35,536 nucleotides of DNA, taken from the NCBI GenBank assembly GCA_022497145.1, contig MU386039.1:1-35536 (forward strand). The letters run 5' to 3'. Both the position numbers and the translations under genes were made by a program. The stretch's first letter is position 1; every line of letters starts with the position of its first letter. The notes beneath the pieces are model-generated. The model was not told the origin of the DNA, did no database searches, and saw only the letters and a list, made by a program, of their open reading frames with translations. This stretch comes from Rostrohypoxylon terebratum (taxonomy: Eukaryota > Ascomycota > Sordariomycetes > Xylariales > Hypoxylaceae). This document shows positions 20,799 to 32,480 of this stretch, piece by piece.

Positions 20799-22199
20799 TA
20801 AGTTTTAACAATTTAATAAAACCTTTATAATATATTTACTACTTTATAAATATTATTTTTAATACTTAAATAATTTATTAATTATTATTATTTTATAGTT
20901 TAATATTTCGTAATTTAATTTTATTTTTTTGAACTCACGTAATTAAAACGTTATAAAGTAATATACTTTCTCGTATAATTATAATATAATATTAATTATA
21001 ACGTCCGTAAACGTATTAATTTCTACTGGAATTAATAGCTCAAAATCGAAATAACGTAGTAAAAAAAGTTCAATAAAAGCATTATATAACTAGGAAAATA
21101 CAATCGTTACTTCGCTTTATAATTGCATTTTTCCCGGCTTTTTATTATTAACATTACCTTATAATAAATCGTGTAAAAGTTTCGTTATATAAAAATTATA
21201 AAATCTTAAAAATTATTACACTTTATAATATATAATAAGTTCGAGTTATATAATTATAATTTTTATCTTTAAAAGATCTATAAAAATACTTTTAATAAAT
21301 ATAATAAACCTTAAAAGTTTTATTTTATTTTTATAAAATAAACACTTAAATAATTTAACATATAAATTATATTTTTAAAGTTTTTATAATATTAAATATA
21401 AATATTTCATATATAAATCTTGGTTTTTTTAAAAAAAAATTAAAATATCATTTAAATATATAATATAGAAAACTTTTAGATAATTATAAAAGACTTAATA
21501 AACATAACTTTAAAAAATAATAAAACCATTAATTAAATTAAAAAAACATCATTAAATACTTATAATAACCGTAATATATTCGAAAACCTATTTTCTATTT
21601 ATTACCCTTTTTAATTTAAATTTAATAATATGTATCTTTAAAGTTAATTTTTAAAAAATATTATATATCGAAAATTCGGTTTAAAATTTTAAAAATAAAA
21701 GATAAAAGGTATTTATTTTCAATAATAACTTTGTTTAATCCTTAATAATCTACGTAAAATCGTAAACTCTTATTCTTTTTAAAAGGTAAAAAAGATAAAT
21801 ACATTAATAAAGTTTTTAAATTTATAGATTTTTCTTAGTTTTAAATTTTCATTTATATATTATTAAAATATTTATAATTTATTTTTTATTAATAAATAAA
21901 TAAAGTAATAAAAAATATCACTTTAGAAAATATTAATAAAATAATTTATATTTTAATACAATAAGAATTTATTAACTTTATTAAAATTAGAGATATTTTA
22001 ATACTTTTATAACTTTATAAATAAAAGTTTTTTAATTAATATATTAGGTAATTTTCTTTATTAAATAATAATAAATATATAGTTTATATATTTATTACAT
22101 TTAATAAACTTATAAAAGTTTAAAGTTTTACATTAAAAAGCTATTATTTTAAATTATTAACGGTTTTCTTTAAATTAAAAATAATACGTTTTGTTAAGG

Positions 22200-22455
22200 T
22201 AATTTATAAAGGTAAATAGATTAAGATTAAGTGGTGTTTAAAAAGTCGTATATTAAACTAAAACTAAAGCTTAAAAAACGAAAAAAAAGATTATTTTTAT
22301 TTTTAACTTAATTTTTTTATCTTGATTTATTTATATAATTTATCACGTCTTTCCTTTTATATTATAATATCTTTATATTTTATTAATCGTATAATGCTTT
22401 TATTATAGACCTTTAAAAAATTAAACAAAAACCTTTTACGGTTTTATATAATTAT
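22200..22455 (+). repeat. RIPed repeat Q2
   Basis: It matches Q1 and Q3 around AAACTAAAGCTTAAAAAACG, the TATATAATTTATCACGTCTT block (compare TATCACGTGTT in Q1) and ATGCTTTTATTATAGACCTT. It keeps slightly more C and G than the other copies, so it is probably the least mutated. Confidence 0.58.
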
Positions 22456-23849
22456 TAATAATAATAAAAAACTTTTATAATTTTAAATTTTTTTATTAAT
22501 TATTATATAATTACGCGCAAAAGTTTACATAATGTTACGGTTATTAATAATAATAATTAATTCTCGGTAAATTTTATAAATAAAATATATTAATAACTTT
22601 AATAATAAAAGTTATACGTATTACTTTTTATAATTTTATTTATTTAAAAGATATTTATATTAATAGAAATATTAGTATTAATTTTAACGGTATAAATTAT
22701 AATTTTTATATAGAAATATTTTTTAGCTTTATAATTACAAAGATAACGCTTATAAAGTTTACTTTTTCCTTTAGTTTTTTTAAAATAATTTTTTCTTTAA
22801 AAGTTTTCTTTTTAACCTTACTTTTTTCATTTTTATCCTTTTTTTTATTTTTTTAAAAAAACTTAATATTAATATTAATTTTACTTTAACTATTAATTGA
22901 CTAAATAATATTCGTTATTATATAAATAATAATAAAAAAATTTTGGTATTATTTTTTTTAATTTTTTTTCATTTAAATAATAATTGTTATTATTTTTTCG
23001 ATAAAATGATAAATAATTATAATTATTAATATATTATCTTTTATTATAAAATTTATTATAATTATTTCATTAATATTTATTTTTATTTTTTACTTATTAA
23101 ACATTTTATTTAATGTAAATTTATTTTATTATTTATATTTATTTAAATAACATTTAATTTAAGTTTTAATTATTACTTTAAAAAGTTTAAATAATTATTA
23201 AATACTTATGGCTTTTATATTATTTTTTATTAAACTTTTTTAAGTTATTTTATTATATAACATTTTTTATTATTAACATTGTTAAATAAAATTAATATTT
23301 ATTTAATAAAATTATTATAATTATTATAAATAATATTTTTTAATATATCTTCGTTATAATAATTAAAACTTTTAATTCATATCATTAATAATATATAAAA
23401 TACATTTAATAGGTTTTTTAAACTTATTTAACACTTAATAAAATGTTAAATTTAAATTATTTAACTATTTTTCTTATTTATAAAAAAGTTAATTTATTTT
23501 AAAAATGTTAATATTATTAGTTTTTAAGTTGAATTTATTATCATTATTATTATTTAATAAATTAAAACTATTATTTTCATTTTTATTTTTTTAATTTTGT
23601 TAATATCTTATTTTATATATTATTTTTTATTACTTAGAAATTTAGGTTTTTTTTATTTAATTAATTATTATTTTACTTTAATTATTTATTTAAATTTTAC
23701 AATACGTTAATTAATTTAATTTATATTACTTTTATTAATTAATTTTTTTAATTATATTATATTATTAAATAACTTCTTAATTAATTTATTAATAGATATA
23801 TTAATATTTTAAACATTTACTTTACTTTTTTTACAATGGTTGTTTTTAA

Positions 23850-24075
23850 ATAAATTATTATAATACGTTATTATAACGCTTTATATGTATGTTAAAAATA
23901 ACACGTAATCACGTGTAATATAAGCCTTAAAATATAATGGTGATATTTAAAGGCGATATATATATTATATTTAATTAAGGTTAATTTAAAGTTAATTAAT
24001 TTTATAAAGTTATATCTTTATTTATATTGTCATTGTAGATTTTTTATTTTTTTTATTTTTTTAACCTTAATATAA
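23850..24075 (+). repeat. RIPed repeat R2
   Basis: ATTATAATACGTTATTATAA followed by TAATCACGTGTAATATAAGC and AATATAATGGTGATATTTAA aligns with R1 and with the reverse complement of 28195-27975. Differences are transitions. It ends where Q3 begins, so R and Q may be adjacent parts of one element here. Confidence 0.62.
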
Positions 24076-24079
24076 TTTA

Positions 24080-24325
24080 AAATTAAACTATAAAAATAAA
24101 AGAATTAAAATTAAATAATATTTAATAAGTTTTATATTAAATTAAAATTAAAGCTTAAAAATTAAAAAAAAAACTATTTTTATTTTTGAACTTAATTCTT
24201 TTATCTTAATTTATTTATATAATTTAATACGTATTTCTTTTTATAATTATTATGTCCTTATATTTTATTAATTATATAATACTTTTATTATAAACCTTTA
24301 AAACCTTTTATAGTTTTATATAAAT
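24080..24325 (+). repeat. RIPed repeat Q3
   Basis: It starts AAAATAAAAGAATTAAAATT and follows the same order as Q1, ending near TATAAACCTTTAAAACC. It lies directly after R2 and directly before Q4. Confidence 0.58.
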
Positions 24326-24339
24326 TTTAAAAATTAAAA

Positions 24340-24540
24340 AGAAAAATTATTTTTATTTTTAAACTTAATCATTTTTATTTAAATTTATTTATACAATTTA
24401 TTATTTGTATTTTTTTATAATTATTATACTTTATATTTTCTTATTTATATAATACTTTTATTATAAACCTTTTAAAAAATTAAACCAATACTTTTTAAAA
24501 ATTACTTAATTTTTAAAACCTTTTATAATTTTAAATTTAA
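24340..24540 (+). repeat. RIPed repeat Q4 (tandem with Q3)
   Basis: It repeats TTATTTTTATTTTTAAACTT and ATACTTTTATTATAAACCTT in the same spacing as Q3. Its 3' part (AATACTTTTTAAA, ACTTAATTTTTAAAACC) is closer to Q1 than to Q3. Confidence 0.55.
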
Positions 24541-24629
24541 ATTAAAGTATATATTAAATTATATTATTTTTAATTTATAATTAATATAATTATAAATTTT
24601 TATTTTTAAATATAATATAAAAAGAAAAC

Positions 24630-25025
24630 TGTTACGAACCCTTCTACTACTTCTGCCTAACTGACTTCGTAGAGCGGATACGTACCCTGGGGTACTTGGT
24701 TTTAAGGTAACAATACTGTAGGGTTGACGATTCTGTTCGTAAAAGAGATTTCATGGGACTCTATATTCAAGTGCAGTCTGAATACTTAGATTGAAAGCTA
24801 GAGAACTAAAAACTAAATACAGTAGGAGATTTCCATTCTTTTATACTGATTCTTTTTCCATATATTCCGCTTTGGGTCGCTGAGTCGCTTTTCTCAGGAT
24901 GGTGATCCAGCGACTTATCTTGGAGTCGCTGGGTCGCTCTTCTTGGCGTTATGATTTGGCGACTCAGTCACGTGACCTCCGGTCCGTAAGTTCTTCCGGG
25001 GTGGTGGTGATTTTGAACCGTGACA
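24630..25025 (-). mobile_element. Solo LTR 'G' (family 2)
   Basis: It starts TGTTACGAACCC and ends TTGAACCGTGACA, with perfect 5-bp duplication AAAAC (24625-24629 and 25026-25030). TATAAAAG on the minus strand (24845-24838) gives minus sense. The U5/R half is almost identical to LTR F. The U3 half holds a different motif array (GTCGCT/AGCGAC) next to the conserved GTCACGTGAC palindrome (24967-24976). Confidence 0.86.
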
Positions 25026-25030
25026 AAAAC

Positions 25031-26754
25031 TATAATATAAATTTTTAATACATAATTTTACTTTTATAATTCTTTGAAAAAAATAATTAAATAAATACAA
25101 ATATAAATATAATGTTAAGGTTTTAAAAGCTTTAAACATAACTAACGCTTTTAACACTAGCTAAAGTATTATATATTATAATATCTTTTTTTTAATTACA
25201 CTTTTTTTTAATTAATCAATTTTATTATTATATAATTATATTAATTAATCACTTACGTTTTTATCACATAACTTTACTATACTTTATTTACCTTTTTAAT
25301 AATAATTAAACCTTAACATTTAATGCTTATTATTAATTACTAATAATCTTTTTTTATTATTAAAGAAGTTAAAAAAAAGTATATTAATCCGTTAAGTATT
25401 ATTATAATATTAACAATTAAATTAAAAAAGCTAATATTAAATTTAAGAATTATTTTAAGTATAATTAATAAATTTACTTTATTTATAATTTTAATTTTTA
25501 AGTTAAAATTAATAATGTTCATTTATCAATAAACATTAAAATCGATAATTTTTAGTTAATTATATTATAATTAGTTTTACTCGTTTTATAATATTTTAAA
25601 ATTTTATTAATTTTAATAATTATATAATTAATTATAACCGTTTTATAATAACTTAAAAATAATAGTTTTAATAGTTAATAATAAAATTCAATTTGTTTTA
25701 TTATATTATAAAAGTAATAATAATGTTAATAGTTATATAAAACGCTTTAATATTTTTATATTATATGTTAAAATTATTTTCGAAAGTTTTAAATATAATT
25801 AAACGTTAATAATTATGTTTTAAACGATAAATTTAATTGTTAATTTTTTTAATATTTTTTATGTATTTTAAAAATCTTTTACTTATTAAAAAGGTTAATG
25901 TTATTTTATAAAATAACTTTAACGCCATTAAAAAATATGTTTAAACGTTATTTAACGTTAAAAATCCTTTTGTTTTTAAGTTTAACGTTAATATTTGTAT
26001 TTTTTATTTTATTATTTAATAATTTATATAGTTTATATTATAACTTTTTTAAAAGAACTGTTTTATAAAATAATAAATAATAGTTAAGAATATTTTAAGA
26101 AAAGTTAAAAATTAAAGTTTTTTATAATTTCTTTTATAATTAAATTTAACTTAAACTTTAAATCTATTAATATTAAAAACGATGATTAATTTATAATTAT
26201 CTTTAGCTTTATAAGCGTTGACTTTATAATTGTTTAATTTTATTAAACTTTATTTTTTTATTAAAGAAATTAAAAAAGTAAGATAAAATAACAATGATAG
26301 TTAATTAAAACGCGTTGTTAATATCAATAATAAGTTTAACTTTAAATTAAAAAAGTTAACCATATTAATGTTGTTTTTATTTTAATTAATTAATATATTA
26401 GTTAATATATTTAAAAAGCTATTAAAAAATAGAAACATAAAAATAACGTTAATATTAATAATTTAAAAAATTAAAAAAGTTAAAACAATAACAATGAATT
26501 TTATAAAAATATTAAATTAATTTCAAACTATTATAACTTTAAAAATAATAAGATTAATATATTATTTAATAATAAAAGTAAAAATAAAATTAACTTTTAA
26601 TATTAAAAGTTATTAACTATTATAACATTATTTATAACTTTAAATTTAAAAGTTTTCACCTAAAAATATTTTATATTATAAAAGGTATATATAACTATTA
26701 TATATAACTAATTTTTTTAAGATTATTAACACTTTAAAAAACGTTATTAAATAT
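25031..26754. other. AT-rich RIPed block, gene-free
   Basis: This is continuous A/T-rich sequence with scattered CpG (aacgtt, cgttta). No repeat copy, RNA gene or protein motif could be assigned. Confidence 0.5.
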
Positions 26755-27446
26755 AAAAAATTATTATTTTAATAGTGGTGTATATTAATAGTGTGTGGCT
26801 CGAATTAAAAGGCGTGGTTTTTAATTAGTTAAAAGGCTTATCGATAAACTAATGCTTATAGTTATAATACTTCAATTTATATATAAATTTAATTATAGTT
26901 TTATATATTTTTCCTTTACATTTTAAACTTTTTTTTATTTTATATTTTATTATATATTTAATAATTTTTAATTTATAATAACTTTTTAATAAACCTTTAA
27001 AAACTTTTAACCTTTATAATTAAGTTAATTACGTTATTATAATTTTAATAGTTTTAATTGTATTACATTTAAGTTTTTAAAAAAATAGTTACGTAAGTAA
27101 AAAGCTTAATAAATATTAAACATTAAATTCCTTAGTAAATCACACGCTTTTTAAATTAATTATTAACTTTTCGGCTTGATAAAAATAGTAATAATTTCTT
27201 TTTAGATGTATATAATGTTTTATAATTTAAATATATTAATTTTAAAATTAAGATTTATAATATAAGCTAAGCTATAAATCTTTACGATATATATATTAAA
27301 AGTTATTTAAGTTAAAAATAATGGAAGATATCAAGCGTTGATTTAATAAGGGCGATTTTATCGATATAATTTCGATTAATTAAAAACCGCGCTCTCGGTT
27401 CGAGCCACACTATTAATATACACCATTATTAAAATAATAATTTTTT
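26755..27446. mobile_element. 692-bp element with long terminal inverted repeats (MITE/foldback-like)
   Basis: The left end AAAAAATTATTATTTTAATA, then GTGGTGTATATTAATAGTGT and GGCTCGAA, reappears as the reverse complement of the right end (27446 leftwards), followed on both sides by GCG.GGTTTTTAATTA. The match extends for about 85 bp, to TATCGATAAA. AAATAT flanks both sides (26749-26754 and 27447-27452) and may be a target duplication, though chance is possible in this DNA. It has no ORF, so it is probably non-autonomous. The ends keep more GC than the middle. Confidence 0.68.
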
Positions 27447-27452
27447 AAATAT

Positions 27453-27899
27453 ATTATATACTTAATTAATTTTAAGTTATTAAGTTAAAAATAATAAAAA
27501 TATAATATTATTAAATTTACTTAATTAATTGATTTATATGTTAATAAAATTTAATATAAAAACTTTATCATTATAAATATTATTTTTAATAATTAATTTA
27601 ATAAAATAATGAATATTTTTAATTATTATATAAAAAATTATTATTTTCGTATTATATTTAATATTTTCACTTGTTATATTTATTTTATTTATATATTAAT
27701 AATTTTATATATAAAATACGCATATATTTATTAATTTTTTTATTAAAAAAATTTAAAATTTCGTAAAAATTGTTATTTTTAATAATCTATTTATATATAA
27801 TAAAAATATTTTTAATATTTTATACATTTTTTTAAAGATTATATTAAACTTATTTTTAATAATCTTTTTAATATTTTTTTAATATTTGTTTAATTATTT
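27453..27899. other. AT-rich RIPed spacer
   Basis: Nothing beyond A/T-rich sequence with very few G or C is visible; no repeat copy was recognised. Confidence 0.5.
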
Positions 27900-28195
27900 T
27901 TCGTAATTGTTAAGGATTAATTAAACACTTAAAGTGGGCATAGCGGTTTACTAATTAAGTGATGATGTTTGTTATATTAAGGTTGAAAAAAGTAAAAGAG
28001 GAAAGGATTTACGGTTGTAATGTAAACGGTGAGATAACCTTGTAAAACCGACTAACCTTAAGCTAACCCCTATTAAGTATAGTCCACACACCGCCTTTAA
28101 AATATTACCACCACCTTTTAAGCCCCACATTACACGTGACTGCACGCCGTCCCCGTTATACATATGAAAAGTTATAATAACGTATTATAATAATA
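27900..28195 (-). repeat. Repeat R3, least RIPed copy
   Basis: This island of moderate GC (27931-28165) is the reverse complement of R1 and R2. It keeps many C and G that are T and A there (GGTGGTGGTAATATTTTAAA here versus ATGATAGTAATATTTTAAAA in R1). It ends with AAAGTGGGCATAGCGGTTTA (27931-27950), shared with the left edge of the window. The 63-residue open frame at 28163-27972 exists only because RIP has spared this copy; it has no recognisable features. Confidence 0.65.
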
Positions 28196-29634
28196 ATTAT
28201 TTTAATAAGTAATATAAATTAATTTATTTTTATTAAATATATATGTTTAATAACATTTAAAAAAATTAAATTTAAAGTTTTTTATAATAATAATTAAATT
28301 AATATTAATAATATTAAACTTAATATTATAATTATTTTAATAATTATTTTAATAGTTATAATTACTAATTAATTCACCACCGATAAAACTACTCGAAGTT
28401 AAACTTAAAACTAACTTGTTTTTTTAACTATTAACACTATTACATTTAAAGTTTATAATATATAAGATTAAAACTAAAAAAGTAAATATATATATAATAA
28501 AATATAAAATATAAAAAAGTAAGTTTATTTTTTACTTTATATATTATTTTTATTTAACTATTTTATTAATAACGTTTTACTAGTAAAAATAACTATTTAT
28601 ATAGTTTAAAGTACGTTTTATATTTATTATATAAAATAATATTAAACTTATATAAATAACTCTATTATATTAAAAAAAATTATTTATAAATTTAAAATTA
28701 AATATAATAAATAATACTTTTAATTATTATTAATAAGTAAAATAACATACATATAAAGTTATAACACGTAGTAACACTTATTTATATTTAATTAATATTT
28801 ATAACTACGCGCCGTTTTTAACATATATATAAAACGTTATAATAACGTATTATAATATTTATTAATAAAAAATATTTAATAATATTTTTTAATTTTTTTA
28901 AGCTATAAGAAATCTTTAATGAAAACTAATATTTTTATTTATATAAAAGTTAAAAATTTATAATTAAAAAAAACTTAGAGTTTTAATAACGATTTTTATA
29001 AATATACCGATGAAACTTTTTTTTCGAATATATAACGTAAAGATGCCTCGTAAGATTTACAATAATTAAAATATATTATTATTAAAAATGAATTAAACGA
29101 AATAAGTAAATAAAAGTTTTTAAGAAATATTATAAAATAAATAATATGTTTAATTATATTAATATTTAAAGTTGAAAGGTTTTTTAAATTAAAAATATAA
29201 AAGATAAACATTAATTAATAATTTAATTTTATAACCTTAAAAAATAAAATAAGTTTTTTTAATTAAATATAAAATATATATTAAAATAAAATGTTATATT
29301 ATTTTTTAAATTATTTACCGTTAAAATATACATTAAATTATAATAATACTACGTTATTTTATTCTATATAAATTAATAATTAATAAACTTAAAAATAATA
29401 TAAGTTTATTTAATTTCGTAATATACTTATATAACTTAATAACATTTGTCGTAACGATATATTTTTTCGCGAAACGTTTTTAATATATTTTAAACTTTAT
29501 AATTAAAAATAAAACGTATATTAAATAAACTTTTTTAAAAAAATAAATTTCTATAAAAAAACACTTAATAATTAAACGAAAAAGTTATAAAATATTAACT
29601 TAAAAACATAAATTCTTTACACATATAATATTTT
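28196..29634. other. AT-rich RIPed block, partly related to R1
   Basis: About 28590-28765 matches 17390-17565 in inverse orientation. GTTATAATAACGTATTATAA occurs at about 28170 and again near 28835, in direct orientation. No gene is visible; the 71-residue open frame at 29211-28996 is low-complexity (Asn, Ile, Leu, Phe). Confidence 0.5.
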
Positions 29635-29649
29635 TAAAATAATTTAAAA

Positions 29650-29797
29650 ACGATGCGATCACGCAACGACTACGGAAAGTAAACGCAGCGGAGTAGGTTT
29701 TCTCCGGCACACGGTTCTTACCCGAACATTTACCAAGCAGCAGTTCCGCATGCTTAGCGGGGAAAGCCCCTCGTGTAATTAAGCAATCGGTGTAAAA

Positions 29798-29833
<36 letters not shown>

Positions 29834-29842
29834 ATAGATGAA
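29650..29842 (+). mobile_element. 193-bp SINE or 5'-truncated LINE with 15-bp target duplication
   Basis: A compact block of normal composition (29651-29798) ends in a (TAAA)n tail and is flanked by TAAAATAATTTAAAA on both sides (29635-29649 and 29843-29857). A long, variable-length duplication plus a simple 3' tail is the hallmark of target-primed insertion by LINE machinery. CAGCGGAGTAGG near 29695 fits a Pol III A-box at 11 of 12 positions and GGTTCTTACCC follows, but the spacing is short for a tRNA-type promoter. A hairpin-forming GCGGGGAAAGCCCC lies near 29757-29770. Whether SINE or LINE tail cannot be decided here. It is not RIPed. Confidence 0.72.
29799..29836 (+). repeat. (TAAA)n tail microsatellite
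   Basis: There are about nine uninterrupted TAAA units forming the 3' tail of the inserted element. Confidence 0.9.
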
Positions 29843-29857
29843 TAAAATAATTTAAAA

Positions 29858-32149
29858 TGAAAAAATAATATATATTTTTATAAAGAATTTTAATATTAAA
29901 TTAAAAAAACGATTAAAATAATAAGATTTAATAATTTCTAAGGTATAAAAGTTTTATTAAAATATAATCTATTAATTAAACTAAAAAATAATTAACATTA
30001 TTATTATTTAAAATAAAGAAATATAAATATTAAATAATATAGTTAAAATTATATTTTTCGTATTAAAAATATATAGTAAATTAGAAAATTAAACAATTAA
30101 TATAATAAATTCTTAGAATTACATCGTACAATAAAATTAAAAAATATAAAAAAAAACTTAAATAATAATTTAAATAATTTTAAAATAAAGAACAATAAGA
30201 TACCTCACTCGTAACTATAAATAATTAATTAAAACCTTTTATAAAATTAAAGTTATATTATATAAAAATTAAAACACATTTAATTATAATAAAAATTACA
30301 TTTATTTTTATAATTTTGTTATTTTAATATATTAATATTAATTATTTTTCATTTTTTAACTCGAAAAACAACTCTTTTAAAACCTTAAACTTTTAAACTT
30401 TATAATCTTTTATTTTATTTACATTAAACATAAAAAACCTTTTAAAAGAACTAATTATAATTAAATAAAAACTTAAAAAATAAACTTTAAAACATAAATA
30501 TACGTAAAGTAACTGCGTATAAAAACTTGAATATAAACTTTTACTTTGAAATTTATAAACCGTAATTATATAACATATAATTAACGAAAATTATTTTCTA
30601 TTATAAATATTATTTTAAATTACGAAATTTTAAGTTATTTATTTTATAAAAATTATTAATTTATTACGTATAATTTTTAAATTTTTATTAAAAAATAAAA
30701 CAAAAAAAACTAATACAATTATTTTATATTATTATAATTACTTTCGATAAATTAATTAAAAAATTAAAACTTTTATTTTAAAAAATATTATAAATAATTT
30801 TTTACACGTTATAAATTAAAATGATTTAACATTTAAAACATAAAATAATAATTTTACTTAAATCTTTTATTAATTATAACTTAATACCGTTTATGTTAAC
30901 GTTAATATTTTTCGTATAAATATTAATAATAACATCATTAATATTTAATATATAAGTTTTCCTATATTTTTTAATTAAAACTTTAATAAAGTATATATAA
31001 ATAACATTATAAAAATCATTAAATTTTTGAACGAAAATTTAATTATATATTTTAAAGTTAATAATTTTTATAATAAACATAATACTTTTAATATATGTAA
31101 CTTTATTAATACTTTACGAAAATAAGTTTATTTATTATTAACTTAACATTGAATAATTATTAAGAAAATAAAATGTTAAAATAATAATAAATATTATAAT
31201 TAACGATTTTATTTAATAACGTAATAATTTTCTTAATTATATATATTAGCTTATTAAAAATAAAAAATAAATGAAAAATTACTTACTAATATTAAACTTA
31301 ATTTACTAAAAAACTTTTTATTATACGTTAAAAAAGTTTACGTAGTTATTAATTTATTTACATTAAAATTTTTAGTTTTAATATTTTTTTTTATTAATTA
31401 TTATATAATATATACTATGAAACTATTATTATAGTAAGTTAATCATCATTAAAACTTTAAATAAAAGTTCAAAATTATTATTAATAAAAAAACGGAGAAA
31501 GAAATAAAATATTTAACTGTTAATTTAATTACTCGTAACTTTTATAAAAATAATTTAAATAATTAAAGTTCTTTAACTTTAAAAAACAACTTATAAATAA
31601 ATTAAAACAACTTTTACTATATAAAATTTATTTATACTTTCGTTACTATTTAATTAAATATAAAAAATAATAATATATAATTATTACGTTTATTTTATAA
31701 ATAATACTTTAAAACGCTTTTATAAATTGTATATTATTTAAAGTTAAATATTTTTATATTTTAAATAATATATTATTAATAATATAATTATTTATATTAT
31801 TACGGTGTAAATTCTATTAATAATAACTGTTTAAAAATACTTAATAAATACGTAAACCGTTTAATATATAAAGTTTAATGGTAATTTATATTAATATTTT
31901 AACTGTTAAAACAATAGTTATTTTATTTTTTATTTGTACGTTTAGAATAATAAACTTTGTTAATTTATATTAATCTTTTAAAATAATATTATTAATGTTT
32001 TGTTTTGTTGTGTAAATTTATTTTAAAAAGATTTATATTTTTTGTTAATAATTTCGCCGTAATAATTGATAAAATAATTATATATTTATTTATAATAATT
32101 AAAAAACATTAATTATATGACGTAATAATTTAACGTTTAATTGTTTTTA
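29858..32149. other. AT-rich RIPed block, gene-free
   Basis: This is extremely A/T-rich with sparse CpG. No ORF, repeat copy or RNA could be assigned. Confidence 0.5.
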
Positions 32150-32480
32150 TTTGTAGTTTTTTTATTAATTATATTAATTATTTATTTTAATAACAAAAGT
32201 TTAATTTTCTTTATTATTATAAAAGTTTTTTTTAATTAATTTAAACTTTATTATATTTCATAGTTTTATAAAAGTAATGTTAGTATATTTTAACCTCGAT
32301 TTATATGTAACTTAATATATTAATCTTATAAAGATAAAACGTTATAAAAGTTATTATTCGTTTTTTATTAATAATAAATTAAAGGTAATTTATCCGCTTT
32401 AATAATTAAATATAAAAAGAAATTTATTTTACTTTTAAAAAATTAAAATTAATAAAAAAGTTTATATATTACTTTAGAAC
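32150..32480 (+). repeat. RIPed repeat S1
   Basis: It shares ATTAATTATATTAATT, then TTTATTATTATAAAAG, AACTTTATTATATTT, AATTTAATATGTTAAT-like and AATAAAACGTTAT-like blocks in the same order with 34300-34570. It also matches the inverted copy that runs off the right edge. Confidence 0.58.

Larger units (their letters stand above)
20804..24624. other. AT-rich RIPed block with repeats Q2, R2, Q3 and Q4
   Basis: This is gene-free. A short CpG-richer stretch at 20930-21160 carries several C and G but no ORF. The only assignable pieces are the Q and R repeats listed separately. Confidence 0.5.

Noticed and set aside
24915..25157. Minus-strand 80-residue open frame
   Set aside because: It crosses the LTR G border and continues into low-complexity AT-rich DNA.
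25340..25522. Minus-strand 60-residue open frame rich in Ile/Asn/Leu
   Set aside because: Composition is what random AT-rich DNA gives; looks like a membrane protein only by base bias.
26755..27446. CRISPR-like or tandem array
   Set aside because: The repeats are two inverted ends, not regularly spaced direct repeats; the host is a fungus.
28996..29211. Minus-strand 71-residue open frame
   Set aside because: Low-complexity Phe/Ile/Asn/Leu run with no homology signal; AT-bias artefact.
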